Source of the DNA: Betaproteobacteria bacterium
GTDB taxonomy: Bacteria; Pseudomonadota; Gammaproteobacteria; Burkholderiales; Casimicrobiaceae
Length of the DNA stretch: 17,149 nucleotides
Assembly (NCBI GenBank): GCA_016717855.1
Contig: JADKEV010000051.1
Location: forward strand, 1 to 17,149
Direction: 5' to 3'
Shown: positions 1 to 8,255 of the stretch, in pieces
How the letters are laid out: each line of letters begins with the position of its first letter
Numbering within the stretch: position 1 is the first letter of the stretch
Notes under the pieces: model-generated
Database searches by the model: none
What the model was told of the DNA's origin: nothing
What the model saw: the letters and a program-made list of their open reading frames with translations, nothing else
Translations under genes and position numbers: made by a program

Positions 1-597
1 GAGCGCTTGTCGATTCCCGGCTTCCTGCGCGGTTCGCGCTGGATCGCATCGCAGGGGCAGCCGCGCTATTTCGTGATGTACGAGGTCGAGGCGCTCGCCA
101 CGCTGACCTCCGCCGCGTACCTGGAGCGGCTGAACAATCCGTCGCCGCGGACAGCGAAGATGATGGCGCACTATCGCGGCATGACCAGGGGCTTTTGCAC
201 GATCACCCACAGCGGCGGCGTGGGCCTGGGTCACGCGGCGCTCTTCCTCCGCTTCAAGCCCGATCCGGCAAACGATGCGGCCCTGCGCGACTGGCTGATC
301 GGGGACGTGCTGCCCGGGCTGCCGACGACGCCGGGCCTGGCCTGCGCCCATCTGTTCGAAGCGGCGCAGACGCCGCCGGGCACGAACGAGCAGCGCATTC
401 GCGGCCAGGATGCTGGGGTGGACTGCGCGTTGCTGGTCACCGGATACAGCGCCGAACGCGTGACGGAGTTGTTCCAGACCGCGCTTGGGTCCGGGCAACT
501 CGAGCAGCGCGGCGCCACCGGCATTTCGGGAGGTGTCTACCAGTTGGCGTACACGCTGAGCGGGCGGCCTGCGTCCACGACGATCTTCCCGGCATAG
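1..597 (+). CDS. Hypothetical protein, 5' end outside window
   Basis: The reading frame is open from the first base of the window and ends at TAG 595-597, so the gene almost certainly starts upstream; 198 residues are visible. A TTG at 7 could be a start, but no ribosome binding site can be seen before it. The visible protein has no signal peptide or membrane segment. It contains a stretch with YFVMYEVEALATL followed by AYLERLNNPSP, and a second half with LLVTGYSAERVTELF. This faintly suggests two ferredoxin-like (dimeric alpha/beta barrel, EthD-like) halves, but no catalytic motif supports a function. The secreted hydrolase gene starts 23 bases downstream on the same strand, so the two may be co-transcribed. 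The coding call is sure; the function is unknown. Confidence 0.72.
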   Translation, partial: ERLSIPGFLRGSRWIASQGQPRYFVMYEVEALATLTSAAYLERLNNPSPRTAKMMAHYRGMTRGFCTITHSGGVGLGHAALFLRFKPDPANDAALRDWLIGDVLPGLPTTPGLACAHLFEAAQTPPGTNEQRIRGQDAGVDCALLVTGYSAERVTELFQTALGSGQLEQRGATGISGGVYQLAYTLSGRPASTTIFPA

Positions 598-620
598 CGG
601 ATGCCTTTGCGGAGCAGGTC

Positions 621-1436
621 ATGATCCACCGCATCGCGCCAACCTGCATGCTGGCGGCCATCGTTGCGGGCAATGTACATGCGCAAGTGGCACCACGACG
701 CATGATGCCCGTCACCGCCCCGCCCGGTTACACGGTGCCCGGGGCGCAATGGTTCAAGCTCGAAGCGTCCAGCGGCCGCAAGTACCTGACTTCCATTTCG
801 CGCCCCGCGGGCGTCGGACCATTTCCCGTTGTCGTGGTGTTGCATGGTGCCGGGGGCTTGTCCAACGACCAGCTGGCGTTCGCGCCGGACCTGGCCAGTG
901 CCGGCTTTCTCGTCGTGGCCGGGTGCTGGCAAGCCAGCTCGCCATCGTCACCGGACGGCGGGCCTTGCGCGGAGGCGCCCACGCAGGCTGAATGGGTGGC
1001 CGATCCGGCGGCGAATCCAGTCCGGGAGTTGATTGCGCTGGCCAGGACGCTGCCCGATGCGCGCGCGGATCGCGTCGGGTTGTACGGGATGTCGTTCGGC
1101 GGCTACGCGGCGTTTTGGTCGGCATCGACCGGCGCCGGCGTGCAGGCGGTGGTCGTCGACGCCGCGGGGCATGGGCCGCCCTTCACGCCGGTCATGCCCA
1201 GCGCGCTGACGGTGGTCGCGGGCTTGAGCGCGCCGCTGCTATTGATGCATGGGACCATGGATCCTGTGATCCCGGTCGCGGAGTCGCGCAAGTACGAACG
1301 GGCGGGCCGCGCCCTCGGCAAGTCCATCGATACCGCCTACTTCAAAGGAACCGGCCACGTCGCCAGCCTGCAACCAGGCTCGCGAGCGGAGGCGCGCCGG
1401 CGCGCGATTGCGTTCCTCAAGAAAGCGCTCCGGTGA
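621..1436 (+). CDS. Secreted alpha/beta hydrolase (dienelactone hydrolase-like)
   Basis: A 271-residue protein starting at ATG 621, preceded by GGAG at 611-614. The frame stays open upstream to about 195, but that part overlaps the preceding gene and is not protein-like. Residues 1-21 look like a Sec signal peptide with a VHA|Q cleavage site, so the enzyme is probably periplasmic or secreted. The alpha/beta hydrolase landmarks are all present: the oxyanion segment VVLHGAGG (HGAGG at 75-79), the nucleophile elbow GMSFGG with Ser158, Asp214 in MHGTMDP, and His246 in GTGHVAS. This is the order and spacing of a Ser-Asp-His triad. The fold and hydrolase class are well supported. The substrate (ester, lactone or peptide) is not. 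It may share a transcript with the upstream gene; it is separated from the catabolic cluster by about 160 bases with repeat motifs. Confidence 0.88.
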   Translation: MIHRIAPTCMLAAIVAGNVHAQVAPRRMMPVTAPPGYTVPGAQWFKLEASSGRKYLTSISRPAGVGPFPVVVVLHGAGGLSNDQLAFAPDLASAGFLVVAGCWQASSPSSPDGGPCAEAPTQAEWVADPAANPVRELIALARTLPDARADRVGLYGMSFGGYAAFWSASTGAGVQAVVVDAAGHGPPFTPVMPSALTVVAGLSAPLLLMHGTMDPVIPVAESRKYERAGRALGKSIDTAYFKGTGHVASLQPGSRAEARRRAIAFLKKALR

Positions 1437-1515
1437 TACTGTTAAAGGGGGCACTGCTCGAGACGCTCAGCGATCGAACGGCTCGGCTCTACGTGCGCTT
1501 CGGCCATAATTCAGT

Positions 1516-1561
1516 CAAACTGGGGACAGACCACGTTCATTTGCCGAATGGGGTCAGACCT
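1516..1561 (+). repeat. TGGGGNCAGACC direct-repeat motifs (REP-like remnant)
   Basis: Two near-identical 12-mers, TGGGGACAGACC (1521-1532) and TGGGGTCAGACC (1549-1560), lie 28 bases apart in the same orientation and differ at one base. From memory, such CTGGGGACAGACCACG / GGGGTCAGACC words are common in intergenic repeats of many proteobacteria and often occur near REP-associated tyrosine transposases. No transposase is present here, so this would be a remnant. The second copy overlaps an ATG at 1548 that lies in frame with the following dehydrogenase, which argues against that ATG being the real start. The sequence similarity of the two copies is seen directly; the family assignment is recalled. 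Confidence 0.5.
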
Positions 1562-1598
1562 CATCTTCCGTGCACTCAATGACCCTGCCTTCCTGGAC

Positions 1599-2564
1599 AT
1601 GAACAGCCTCCCGACCAGCAGCGCAAACGGCGCCATCGCCTACCTCGACTGCTCACCGCTGATGAGCGATCTGCTCGCCGGCAGCGGCCCGTTGGCCGAC
1701 GGCATCGTCGTCCATTGTGGCGATCCGACGCCGGCGGCGCTGCGGCGCCTGGTGCAGGATGCGCAGATCGTCTTGAACGGCCACACGGCGATGGATGCGG
1801 AGCTCCTCGCCGCGGCGCCGAACCTGAAGTCGATCGTCTATCTGGGCACTGGAGCATCGAGCTACGTCGACATGGGGGAAGCGGCCGCGCGCGGCATCGT
1901 GGTGCGCGTAGTGCGCAATTACGGCGACCGCACGATCGCCGAACACGCGTTCGGGCTCCTGCTGGCGGCGGCGCGGGATTGCGCGCGAATGGATCGCGAC
2001 ATCCGCGCGGGCGTGTGGGCTGCGCGCGAAGGGATCGAACTGCACGGCAAGACGCTCGGCGTCGTCGGCACCGGGCCGATCGGCGCGCAGATGGTGCGCA
2101 TCGCCGCCGGCTTCGGCATGCGCGTCGTCGCCTGGAACCGCTCCGGCGTCGATCCGGCCCTGCCGTGCGAAGAGCTGGAGCTTGATCGCCTGCTGGCCGG
2201 CGCCGATGCCGTGTCGATCCATCTCGCCCTGACGCCGGAGACGCGCGGCTTCTTCGATGCCGGGCGCATCCGCCGCCTGAAGCGCGGCGCCCTCCTCGTC
2301 AATGTCGCGCGCGGCGCCCTGTTCGACGAGGGTGCGCTGCTCGCTGCGCTCGCCGACGGTCACGTCGGCCACGCCGCACTGGACGTCTTCGCGACCGAGC
2401 CGCTGCCGCCGGGGCATCCCTTCACGACGCTGCAGAATGTCACGCTGTCGGCGCATGCCGCGTGGAAGTCGCGCGAAGCGAGCGACAGGCTGCTGCGCGC
2501 GGGCCTTGCCCTCGCGCGCGCCGACGCGGAACGCCTGGCCACCGGCGGGGCCCTGACGGCGTAG
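1599..2564 (+). CDS. D-isomer specific 2-hydroxyacid dehydrogenase (NAD-dependent)
   Basis: A 321-residue cytoplasmic oxidoreductase of the D-2-hydroxyacid dehydrogenase/phosphoglycerate dehydrogenase superfamily, which interconverts 2-hydroxy- and 2-oxo-acids with NAD(P). The Rossmann motif GTGPIG is at 157-162. The catalytic set is complete: Arg238 in NVARG, Glu267 in ATEPLPPGHPF and His286 in SAHAAW. Length is normal for the family. Start choice: ATG 1599 begins the protein just before the conserved AYLDCSPLM segment. An in-frame ATG at 1548 would add 17 residues encoded partly by repeat sequence, and neither start has a strong ribosome binding site. The gene ends 4 bases before the MmgE/PrpD gene, so it probably opens the operon. 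Substrate is unknown; candidates are small hydroxy- or keto-acids made by the neighbouring enzymes. Confidence 0.9.
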   Translation: MNSLPTSSANGAIAYLDCSPLMSDLLAGSGPLADGIVVHCGDPTPAALRRLVQDAQIVLNGHTAMDAELLAAAPNLKSIVYLGTGASSYVDMGEAAARGIVVRVVRNYGDRTIAEHAFGLLLAAARDCARMDRDIRAGVWAAREGIELHGKTLGVVGTGPIGAQMVRIAAGFGMRVVAWNRSGVDPALPCEELELDRLLAGADAVSIHLALTPETRGFFDAGRIRRLKRGALLVNVARGALFDEGALLAALADGHVGHAALDVFATEPLPPGHPFTTLQNVTLSAHAAWKSREASDRLLRAGLALARADAERLATGGALTA

Positions 2565-2568
2565 CGCG

Positions 2569-3921
2569 ATGAACGACATCGCGGATGTGCTCGGGCGCTG
2601 GGCGGCGGGGTTGTCGCTCGCCGCCGTTCCTCCCGCCGCGCAGCAGCAGGCGCTGCGCTGCATCACGGACGTCGTCGGCGTCACGCTGGCCGGGTCGACA
2701 ACGCAACTGGCCGGGCGCGTGCGCGATCACGTCGCCCGCGAGCACGCGGTGGGAGCCTGCCGGGTGATCGGCGGCACGATGACCAGCTCCCTGCTGGGCG
2801 CGGCACTGGCAAATGGCGCGGCCGCGCACGTGCTGGACTTCGACGACACCTGCTACGCCGGCATCGTCCATGGCTCGGCGGCGGTCTGGCCCGCAGTGCT
2901 GGCGGCCGGAGAGGACGGGAAGATCGCCGGCGACGAACTGATCGCTGCGTACATCGCCGGTTGCGAGGTCGAATATGCGCTGGGCCGGGTGCTGGGCGGT
3001 GGCGTCTACCGCTGGTGGACCACCGCGCTGCTCGGCATCATCGGCGCCGCTGCCGGCGCCGCGCGGGCGCTCGGGCTCGATGCAGAAGCGGCGTCGCACG
3101 CGCTGCGCCTCGCCGCCGGCCAGGGTAGCGGCCTGCGCCCGGTGTTCGGCACGACGGCCAAGCCCTATCTTTGCGGGCGCGCGGCCCAGGCCGGGCTCGA
3201 CGCGGCGCTGGCGGCCCGCGCCGGGATCGCCGGTCCCGTCGGCATCTTCGAATCCAGCGGTGGGTTCTTCGCGCTGTTCGGCGATGGCGGCGTCGGCCCA
3301 GGCGACTTCGCGACCCTTGGAGAACGCTACGCGCTGGTCGATCCCGGGATCGCATTCAAGCTCTTCCCGGTGTGTTCGGCGGCGCAGGCGGCGATCGAGG
3401 CGACACTGGGCCTGCTGGCGGCGCATGGCGTTACCGGCGGCAAGGTAGAGCACGTGCGCTGCGAAGTCACGCCGTTCGTCCAGGGCTGCCTGACCTACGC
3501 GCGCCCGCGCACCGTCGCCGAGGCGCAATTCAGCATGCCATTCGCCATCGGCTGCATCCTCGCCCATGGCGCGCTGGATCTCGACTGTCTGACGCCCGAG
3601 CGACTGATCGACCCGCGGCTCGAACAGGCAATGGCGAAGATCGAGATGGTCCCTTCCACAGCGTTGTTCCGCGCCGGCGAGGATGATCGCGACCAACTCG
3701 AAGCCGCCCGCGTGACGCTGCAACTTGCCGACGGGCGCACGGTCGGCAAGCATGTGCCGGTCGCCTCCGGCATGCCGGCCAATCCGGTGTCCGAAGCTCG
3801 CCTGCATGAGAAGTTCCGCGCCTGCGCGGCGCGCGCGCCGGGAGGCGGCGAGGCCGAGGCGCTGCTGCGCCGCATCACCAGCCTGCGCGAACTCCCATCG
3901 GCAATGCTGTTGTTCCACTGA
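2569..3921 (+). CDS. MmgE/PrpD family protein
   Basis: A 450-residue protein matching the MmgE/PrpD fold over its full length. The hallmark segment ANGAAAHVLDFDDT is at 81-94, followed by HGSAAVWPA from His101, then the helical domain with AAGQGSGLRPVFGTTAKP, and an alpha/beta C-terminal domain. Characterised members include 2-methylcitrate dehydratase, cis-aconitate decarboxylase and iminodisuccinate epimerase, so family membership does not fix a reaction. The usual propionate partners (prpB, prpC) are absent nearby, which makes 2-methylcitrate metabolism less likely. A role on an imported di- or tricarboxylate-like or amino-dicarboxylate intermediate would fit the context, but that is inference. 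It starts 4 bases after the dehydrogenase stop, so the two are probably translationally coupled. The gene is intact. Confidence 0.9.
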   Translation: MNDIADVLGRWAAGLSLAAVPPAAQQQALRCITDVVGVTLAGSTTQLAGRVRDHVAREHAVGACRVIGGTMTSSLLGAALANGAAAHVLDFDDTCYAGIVHGSAAVWPAVLAAGEDGKIAGDELIAAYIAGCEVEYALGRVLGGGVYRWWTTALLGIIGAAAGAARALGLDAEAASHALRLAAGQGSGLRPVFGTTAKPYLCGRAAQAGLDAALAARAGIAGPVGIFESSGGFFALFGDGGVGPGDFATLGERYALVDPGIAFKLFPVCSAAQAAIEATLGLLAAHGVTGGKVEHVRCEVTPFVQGCLTYARPRTVAEAQFSMPFAIGCILAHGALDLDCLTPERLIDPRLEQAMAKIEMVPSTALFRAGEDDRDQLEAARVTLQLADGRTVGKHVPVASGMPANPVSEARLHEKFRACAARAPGGGEAEALLRRITSLRELPSAMLLFH

Positions 3922-4024
3922 TGCAAACCCTTTCCGGCAACCGGTGCGGCCACCGGCCGCGACATCCACCCGGCCGCGTGCGGCGCAGCACCCTGCGCGA
4001 CGGGCGCCACCACTGGAGACCACG

Positions 4025-4747
4025 ATGCAATTGACCGACTTCAACACGTTGACCTTCGACTGCTACGGCACGCTGATCGATTGGGAGAGCGGCATCTTCA
4101 CCGCCCTGCAGCCGCTGCTTGCGAACGGCGGCAACGCTTTGGCGCGCGATGCGGCACTGGAAGCGTTCGCGCGTCATGAAGCCGCGCAGGAGCGCGAGAC
4201 GCCGGACATGGTCTATTCCGACCTGCTCGCCCGGGTGCATGCCCGCCTGGCGCGCGAATGGGGCGTGGCGGCGGATGCCGGGGCCGATCTGCGCTTTGGC
4301 GCGTCGGTCCCGGATTGGCCGGCCTTCCCGGATTCGGCCGCCGCGCTCGCGTATCTCAAGCAGCACTACAAGCTGGTGATTCTCTCCAACGTCGATCGCG
4401 TCAGCTTCGCCGGCAGCAACCGGCGCCTGGGGGTCGAGTTCGACGCCATCTATACCGCGCAGGATATCGGCTCCTACAAGCCCGATCCGCGCAATTTCGC
4501 GTACATGCTGGATCGCCTGCAAGAGCGCGGCATCGGGCCGGCGCAGATCCTGCACACCGCGCAAAGCCTGTTCCACGATCACGCGCCGGCGAAGAAGGCC
4601 GGGCTCGCCACCTGCTGGATCGACCGCCGCCATGCGGCCGCAGGCTGGGGCGCCACGCCGCCTCCGCCCGCGGGCGCCGGCTACGATTTCCGCTTCACCA
4701 GCATGGCCGCCATGGCCGATGCGCATCGCGCAGCGATCGGGCACTGA
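4025..4747 (+). CDS. HAD-superfamily hydrolase, haloacid dehalogenase-like (first paralog)
   Basis: A 240-residue HAD hydrolase starting at ATG 4025 with GGAG at 4015-4018; the frame is open further upstream but overlaps the previous gene. Motif I is FDCYGTLID with nucleophile Asp12. Tyr14 replaces the second Asp found in HAD phosphatases, as in 2-haloacid dehalogenases. Motif II is ILSNVDR (Ser121, Asn122), motif III is Lys152 in YKPDP, and motif IV is QSLFHDHAPAKKAG with Asp185. Dehalogenases of the L-2-haloacid type carry SSNxxD at motif IV. Here the serine and asparagine positions are not conserved (QSLFHD), so dehalogenation is doubtful. A second gene of the same type and length follows the transporter at 10318-11043. 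The leader 3922-4024 shows no clear promoter or terminator. Confidence 0.88.
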   Translation: MQLTDFNTLTFDCYGTLIDWESGIFTALQPLLANGGNALARDAALEAFARHEAAQERETPDMVYSDLLARVHARLAREWGVAADAGADLRFGASVPDWPAFPDSAAALAYLKQHYKLVILSNVDRVSFAGSNRRLGVEFDAIYTAQDIGSYKPDPRNFAYMLDRLQERGIGPAQILHTAQSLFHDHAPAKKAGLATCWIDRRHAAAGWGATPPPPAGAGYDFRFTSMAAMADAHRAAIGH

Positions 4748-4779
4748 GCAGGCCGGGCATGCAGCACTCGCGCGCGGCC

Positions 4780-4808
4780 TTGATAACCCATGCACGCCCA
4801 TGTAAGCT
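4780..4808 (+). promoter_or_regulatory. Candidate sigma-70 promoter before the transporter genes
   Basis: TTGATA at 4780-4785 matches the -35 consensus at five of six positions. A spacer of 17 bases separates it from TAAGCT at 4803-4808, a poor -10 match (three of six). It lies in the 127-base gap between the first HAD gene and the binding-protein gene, the longest clean gap upstream of the transporter, and would give a leader of about 60 bases. The weak -10 makes this tentative; the transporter may instead be read from an upstream promoter. Confidence 0.25.
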
Positions 4809-4874
4809 TTGCCGGGACTACAGAGGCGTGCCGCACACTTGATGCGGGTCAACAAAATCGAAGAGGAGATAGAC

Positions 4875-6446
4875 ATGTCGATCAAAGGAACGGACTTCAC
4901 CCGGCGCGAAGTGCTCAAGCTTGCGGCGGGCGCCGCAACCGCTGGGTTCGCGCTGCCCTGGACCGTTGGCGGCGCCTTTGCGCAACCAGCCGCGGGGACG
5001 CTCCGGGCCGGCATCGCCGGCTTCAACGTGATCAACATCCTCGATCCGGCGAAAGCGACGCTGATCCCGGAGTTCTACGTGATCTACGGCGCGTTCAACG
5101 CGCTGCTGAAGTTCAACGCAAAAATGGAGCTGGTGCCCGACCTCGCCGAGAGCTTCAAGGTGCTGAATTCCACGACGCTTGAATTCAAGCTGCGCCGCGG
5201 TGTGAAGTTCCAGGACGGCAGCGACTTCAGCGCCGACGACGTGAAGTTCACGATCGAGCGCGTTGCCGACGAGAAGACCGCCGCGCCAAACCGCAGCAAG
5301 GTGGCCGCGATCCAGTCCATCCAGATCGCCGATCCGCTGACAGTGCGCATAGTCACCAAGGCGCCCTTCGCGCCCCTGCTCAACTACCTGACCAATACCC
5401 GCACCGGGACGCAGATCGTCTCGCGCACGTCCTTGAACGCGATGGGCGAAGCAGCCTTCGGCCGCAAGCCGGTAGGCACCGGGCCTTTCATCATCAAGGA
5501 CTGGAAGTCGGGCGAGAGCATCGAACTCACGGCTTTCCCGGGCGCCTTCTCCGGCGCACCGAAGGTCGGCCGCGTGCTGTGCCCGTTGATCGCCGAGGAA
5601 TCGAGCGGCATGACCGCGATCCTCGGCAACCAGGTCGACCTGACCAGCACGGCTCCGTTCGCCGACATCGGCTCGCTCGAAAAGCGCCCCGAGGTCAAGG
5701 TGCTCAAGCAGGCGGGGCTGAATACGCGCTACATCGCGGTCAACAACAAGAAGGGCCCGTTCTCCGACGTGCATTTCCGCCGCGCCGTCTCGATGGCGTT
5801 CGACCGCGAAGTGCTGGTCAAGGCGGTGCTGTTCGGCGAAGGCGTCGCCATCCCCGGCGTGCTGCCGCCCGCACTCTGGGCCGATCCCAAGCCGGTGTGG
5901 GGCGAGTACGTCACGTTCAACCCGGAAAAGGCCCGCGCCGAACTGGCCAAGTCGGCGTTCAGGGCGGGCACCGAAGCGACGCTGCTGGTGTGGGGCTCCA
6001 ACTGGTGGCGGCGGATGGGCGAGATCGTCGCGGGCCAGGCCAACCAGGTCCTCGGCACCAAGATCACGCTGCAGGCGACCGACTTCAACACCGCCTATTC
6101 GCGCGCCAAGGCAGGCGACTACGACGCGATGGTCATGGGCTGGCTCGGTTTCGTCGATCCCGACGAGTACCTGGGCGAGATCGTCGGCTCCAAGGGCTTT
6201 CGCAACGTCCATTTCTACGGGAGCCAGAAGATGGACGACCTGCTCGAGCGCGGGCGCACCGAGATCGATCCCGTCAAGCGCAAGGCAGTCTATGCGGAGG
6301 CCGAGCGGCTGGTTGCCGAGGACTTGCCCGTGCTGCCCTGCTTCTGCTCGAACATCCACAATCTGCTGCGCCCGAACGTGAAGGGTTTCGTGCAGCTGCC
6401 GTATTCGAACTTCGCGGACCAGTTCGGGACGATCGAACTCGGCTGA
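4875..6446 (+). CDS. ABC transporter substrate-binding protein, family 5, Tat-exported
   Basis: A 523-residue solute-binding protein of the peptide/nickel/opine family (SBP_bac_5, DppA/OppA type) that captures substrate in the periplasm for the two permeases downstream. ATG 4875 is preceded by AGAGGAG at 4862-4868; the frame is open to about 4809 but that part is not signal-like. The N-terminus carries a twin-arginine motif, TRREVLKLAAG (Arg10, Arg11), a hydrophobic stretch and an AFA|Q cleavage site after residue 36, indicating export by Tat after folding. The mature protein has the family-5 signature: LVPDLAESFKVLNSTTLEFK, then RGVKFQDGSDFSADDVKFTI, then GTGPFIIKDW. Length is typical. Ligands of this family range from di- and oligopeptides to opines, glutathione and metal chelates, and the actual one cannot be told from sequence. 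It heads the transporter genes. Confidence 0.93.
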   Translation: MSIKGTDFTRREVLKLAAGAATAGFALPWTVGGAFAQPAAGTLRAGIAGFNVINILDPAKATLIPEFYVIYGAFNALLKFNAKMELVPDLAESFKVLNSTTLEFKLRRGVKFQDGSDFSADDVKFTIERVADEKTAAPNRSKVAAIQSIQIADPLTVRIVTKAPFAPLLNYLTNTRTGTQIVSRTSLNAMGEAAFGRKPVGTGPFIIKDWKSGESIELTAFPGAFSGAPKVGRVLCPLIAEESSGMTAILGNQVDLTSTAPFADIGSLEKRPEVKVLKQAGLNTRYIAVNNKKGPFSDVHFRRAVSMAFDREVLVKAVLFGEGVAIPGVLPPALWADPKPVWGEYVTFNPEKARAELAKSAFRAGTEATLLVWGSNWWRRMGEIVAGQANQVLGTKITLQATDFNTAYSRAKAGDYDAMVMGWLGFVDPDEYLGEIVGSKGFRNVHFYGSQKMDDLLERGRTEIDPVKRKAVYAEAERLVAEDLPVLPCFCSNIHNLLRPNVKGFVQLPYSNFADQFGTIELG

Positions 6447-6447
6447 G

Positions 6448-7419
6448 TTGCCGGCCGTGGCGGCGATCGCAATCGACCTCGCGCCGGCGGCGCGCCGGCT
6501 CGGGGGGATGGTCCTTATCGCCTTTCTCGGCGCGGCGCTGGTGTTCTTCGTCATGCGTGCCGGGCACGGCGACCCGGCGCTCAGCGCGCTGGGCGACCAG
6601 GCGACCCCCGAGGCGATCGCCGCATTCCGCAAACTCTGGGGGCTCGATGCGCCGCTGATCGTCCAGTTCTGGAACTGGCTGTCGGGAGCGCTGACGGGCA
6701 ATTTCGGCAAGTCGATGACGGTGGCCGGCGGCGTGCCGATCGCGACCCTCGTGGGCTCGCGCCTGCCCAACACGCTGTTCATCGGCCTCTATGCGATGGC
6801 GATCGCGGTCGTGATTTCGCTGGTGGCGGGCACCGTGTCGGCGCTGCGCCACGGGCGGATGATAGACAGCGTTGCCACGGGGTTGGCGGTGCTCGGGATC
6901 TCGATGCCGGACTTCTGGCTGTCCTACGTCCTGGTCTACGCACTCGCGCTTGGCGCGGGCATTTTCCCCTCCTATGGCTTCATATCGCCGGCGGAGTCGC
7001 TGAGCGGCGCGTTCTACAGCGGCTTCCTGCCGGCGCTGGCCGTCGCGGCGCCGATGGCGGCTGCGTTCACGCGCATGCTGCGCACCGCGCTGATCGAGAC
7101 ACTGTACCGGGACCATGTCCGGGTCGCCCGCTCGCTCGGCTACAGCGGGGCCTTCATCTTCCTGCACTACGTGTTCCGCAACGCGCTGATCCCCTATGTC
7201 ACCGTGATCGGACTGCAGGTGCGCTACCTGCTTGGCGGCACGGTCGTCGTCGAGCGCATCTTCGGCATTCCGGGCATCGGCGCGCTGATGGTGGACGCCG
7301 CGTTCGGCCGCGACTACGGGCTGGTGCAGGCTTGCGCGCTGACCTTCCTGGTCTGCGTGCTGATCGTGAACTTCCTCGTGGACTCGCTCTGCGCGGCGCT
7401 GAACCCGCGCGCGACCTGA
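6448..7419 (+). CDS. ABC transporter permease, DppB type
   Basis: A 323-residue inner-membrane permease of the binding-protein-dependent transport family, DppB/OppB branch. Hydrophobic segments are visible near residues 21-37, 109-130, 145-172, 192-210, 248-266 and 291-312. The cytoplasmic coupling (EAA) loop is at about 222-248, with HVRVARSLG followed by FRNALIPYVT, the part that docks on the ATPase. The start is uncertain: TTG 6448 lies one base after the binding-protein stop, GTG 6457 is an alternative, and ATG 6508 would remove residues before the first membrane segment. None has a clear ribosome binding site, which suggests translation coupled to the upstream gene. The next permease starts 11 bases after its stop. 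Confidence 0.92.
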   Translation: MPAVAAIAIDLAPAARRLGGMVLIAFLGAALVFFVMRAGHGDPALSALGDQATPEAIAAFRKLWGLDAPLIVQFWNWLSGALTGNFGKSMTVAGGVPIATLVGSRLPNTLFIGLYAMAIAVVISLVAGTVSALRHGRMIDSVATGLAVLGISMPDFWLSYVLVYALALGAGIFPSYGFISPAESLSGAFYSGFLPALAVAAPMAAAFTRMLRTALIETLYRDHVRVARSLGYSGAFIFLHYVFRNALIPYVTVIGLQVRYLLGGTVVVERIFGIPGIGALMVDAAFGRDYGLVQACALTFLVCVLIVNFLVDSLCAALNPRAT

Positions 7420-7430
7420 AGCAGGAACGG

Positions 7431-8255
7431 ATGCGCGCCTTCTTCGCCAACAAGCTAGCCCTGATCGGCGCCGCCATCACCGGCTTCGTGCTGCTCATGG
7501 TCATCGCCGGCCCGTGGGTGTCGCCCTACTCGCCGACCGATGCGGACTTCCTCGCGCTGCTCACGCCGCCGAGCGCCGCGCACCCGTTCGGCACCGATTC
7601 GTTCGGGCGCGACGTGCTCACGCGCATCCTGTACGGCGCCCGCGTCTCGCTTGCGGTGAGCGTAGCCGGCGTGCTCGTCGCGGCGCTGCTGGGCGGGACG
7701 GCCGGGCTGGTCTCGGCATATGTGGGCGGCTGGAGCGCGGCGGTGATGATGCGCATCGCCGACCTGCTGTTCTCGTTTCCGAGCTTCGTGCTGGCCCTGT
7801 TCCTGATGGTCGTGCTCGGCTTCGGGGTCGCCAATATCGCGGCGTCGATCGCGCTGATCTACCTGCCGCTGTTCGCCCGCCTTGCGCGCAACATGGCGCT
7901 GGTGGTCAAGGAGGAGCCCTGGGTGCAGGCGGCGCAGTTGATGGGCCAGTCGACTTTCAGCATCCTCTCCCGCGAGATCCTGCCGAACATCGCCGCGCCG
8001 CTGTTTGTTCAAATCGCACTGGGCATCGCCTTCGGGATCGTCATCGAGGCGGGTCTCAGCTTTCTCGGCCTGGGTGTGCAGCCGCCCGCGCCGTCGCTGG
8101 GCACCATCATGGCTGACGGGCGGGAGTATTTCCAGCGCGCGCCGTGGGTGCTGACGCTGTCGGGCGTCACGATTTCCATCGCCTTGCTCGGGTTGAACCT
8201 GCTCTCCGACGGCATCCGCGACGTGATGGACCCCAAGCTGCGGGCGCGGCTGTGA
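7431..8255 (+). CDS. ABC transporter permease, DppC type
   Basis: A 274-residue inner-membrane permease, partner of the DppB-type subunit. ATG 7431 follows AGGA at 7423-7426; the frame is open further upstream but that part overlaps the previous gene. One N-terminal membrane segment (about 9-29) is followed by the periplasmic motif HPFGTDSFGRDVL (51-63), diagnostic of DppC/OppC proteins. A five-helix permease domain follows, with coupling loop WVQAAQLMGQSTFSIL and REILPNIAAP, and then GLSFLGLGVQPP (208-219). The stop codon overlaps the GTG start of the first ATPase by two bases (GTGA), so translation of the two is almost certainly coupled. Confidence 0.94.
   Translation: MRAFFANKLALIGAAITGFVLLMVIAGPWVSPYSPTDADFLALLTPPSAAHPFGTDSFGRDVLTRILYGARVSLAVSVAGVLVAALLGGTAGLVSAYVGGWSAAVMMRIADLLFSFPSFVLALFLMVVLGFGVANIAASIALIYLPLFARLARNMALVVKEEPWVQAAQLMGQSTFSILSREILPNIAAPLFVQIALGIAFGIVIEAGLSFLGLGVQPPAPSLGTIMADGREYFQRAPWVLTLSGVTISIALLGLNLLSDGIRDVMDPKLRARL

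Noticed and set aside
3922..4024. Possible hairpin terminator after the MmgE/PrpD gene
   Set aside because: GC-rich self-complementary pieces (CGGTGCGGCCACCGG) exist, but there is no T run, and the next gene continues in the same direction with its own ribosome binding site.
2440..4047. Long - strand reading (535 codons) opposite the MmgE/PrpD gene
   Set aside because: It is a shadow caused by high GC; it has no motifs, and the + strand carries a clear full-length family match.
4818..6782. Long - strand reading (654 codons) opposite the binding-protein gene
   Set aside because: Composition is Arg/Ala/Gly/His-rich without domains; it lies opposite an unmistakable binding protein and permease start.
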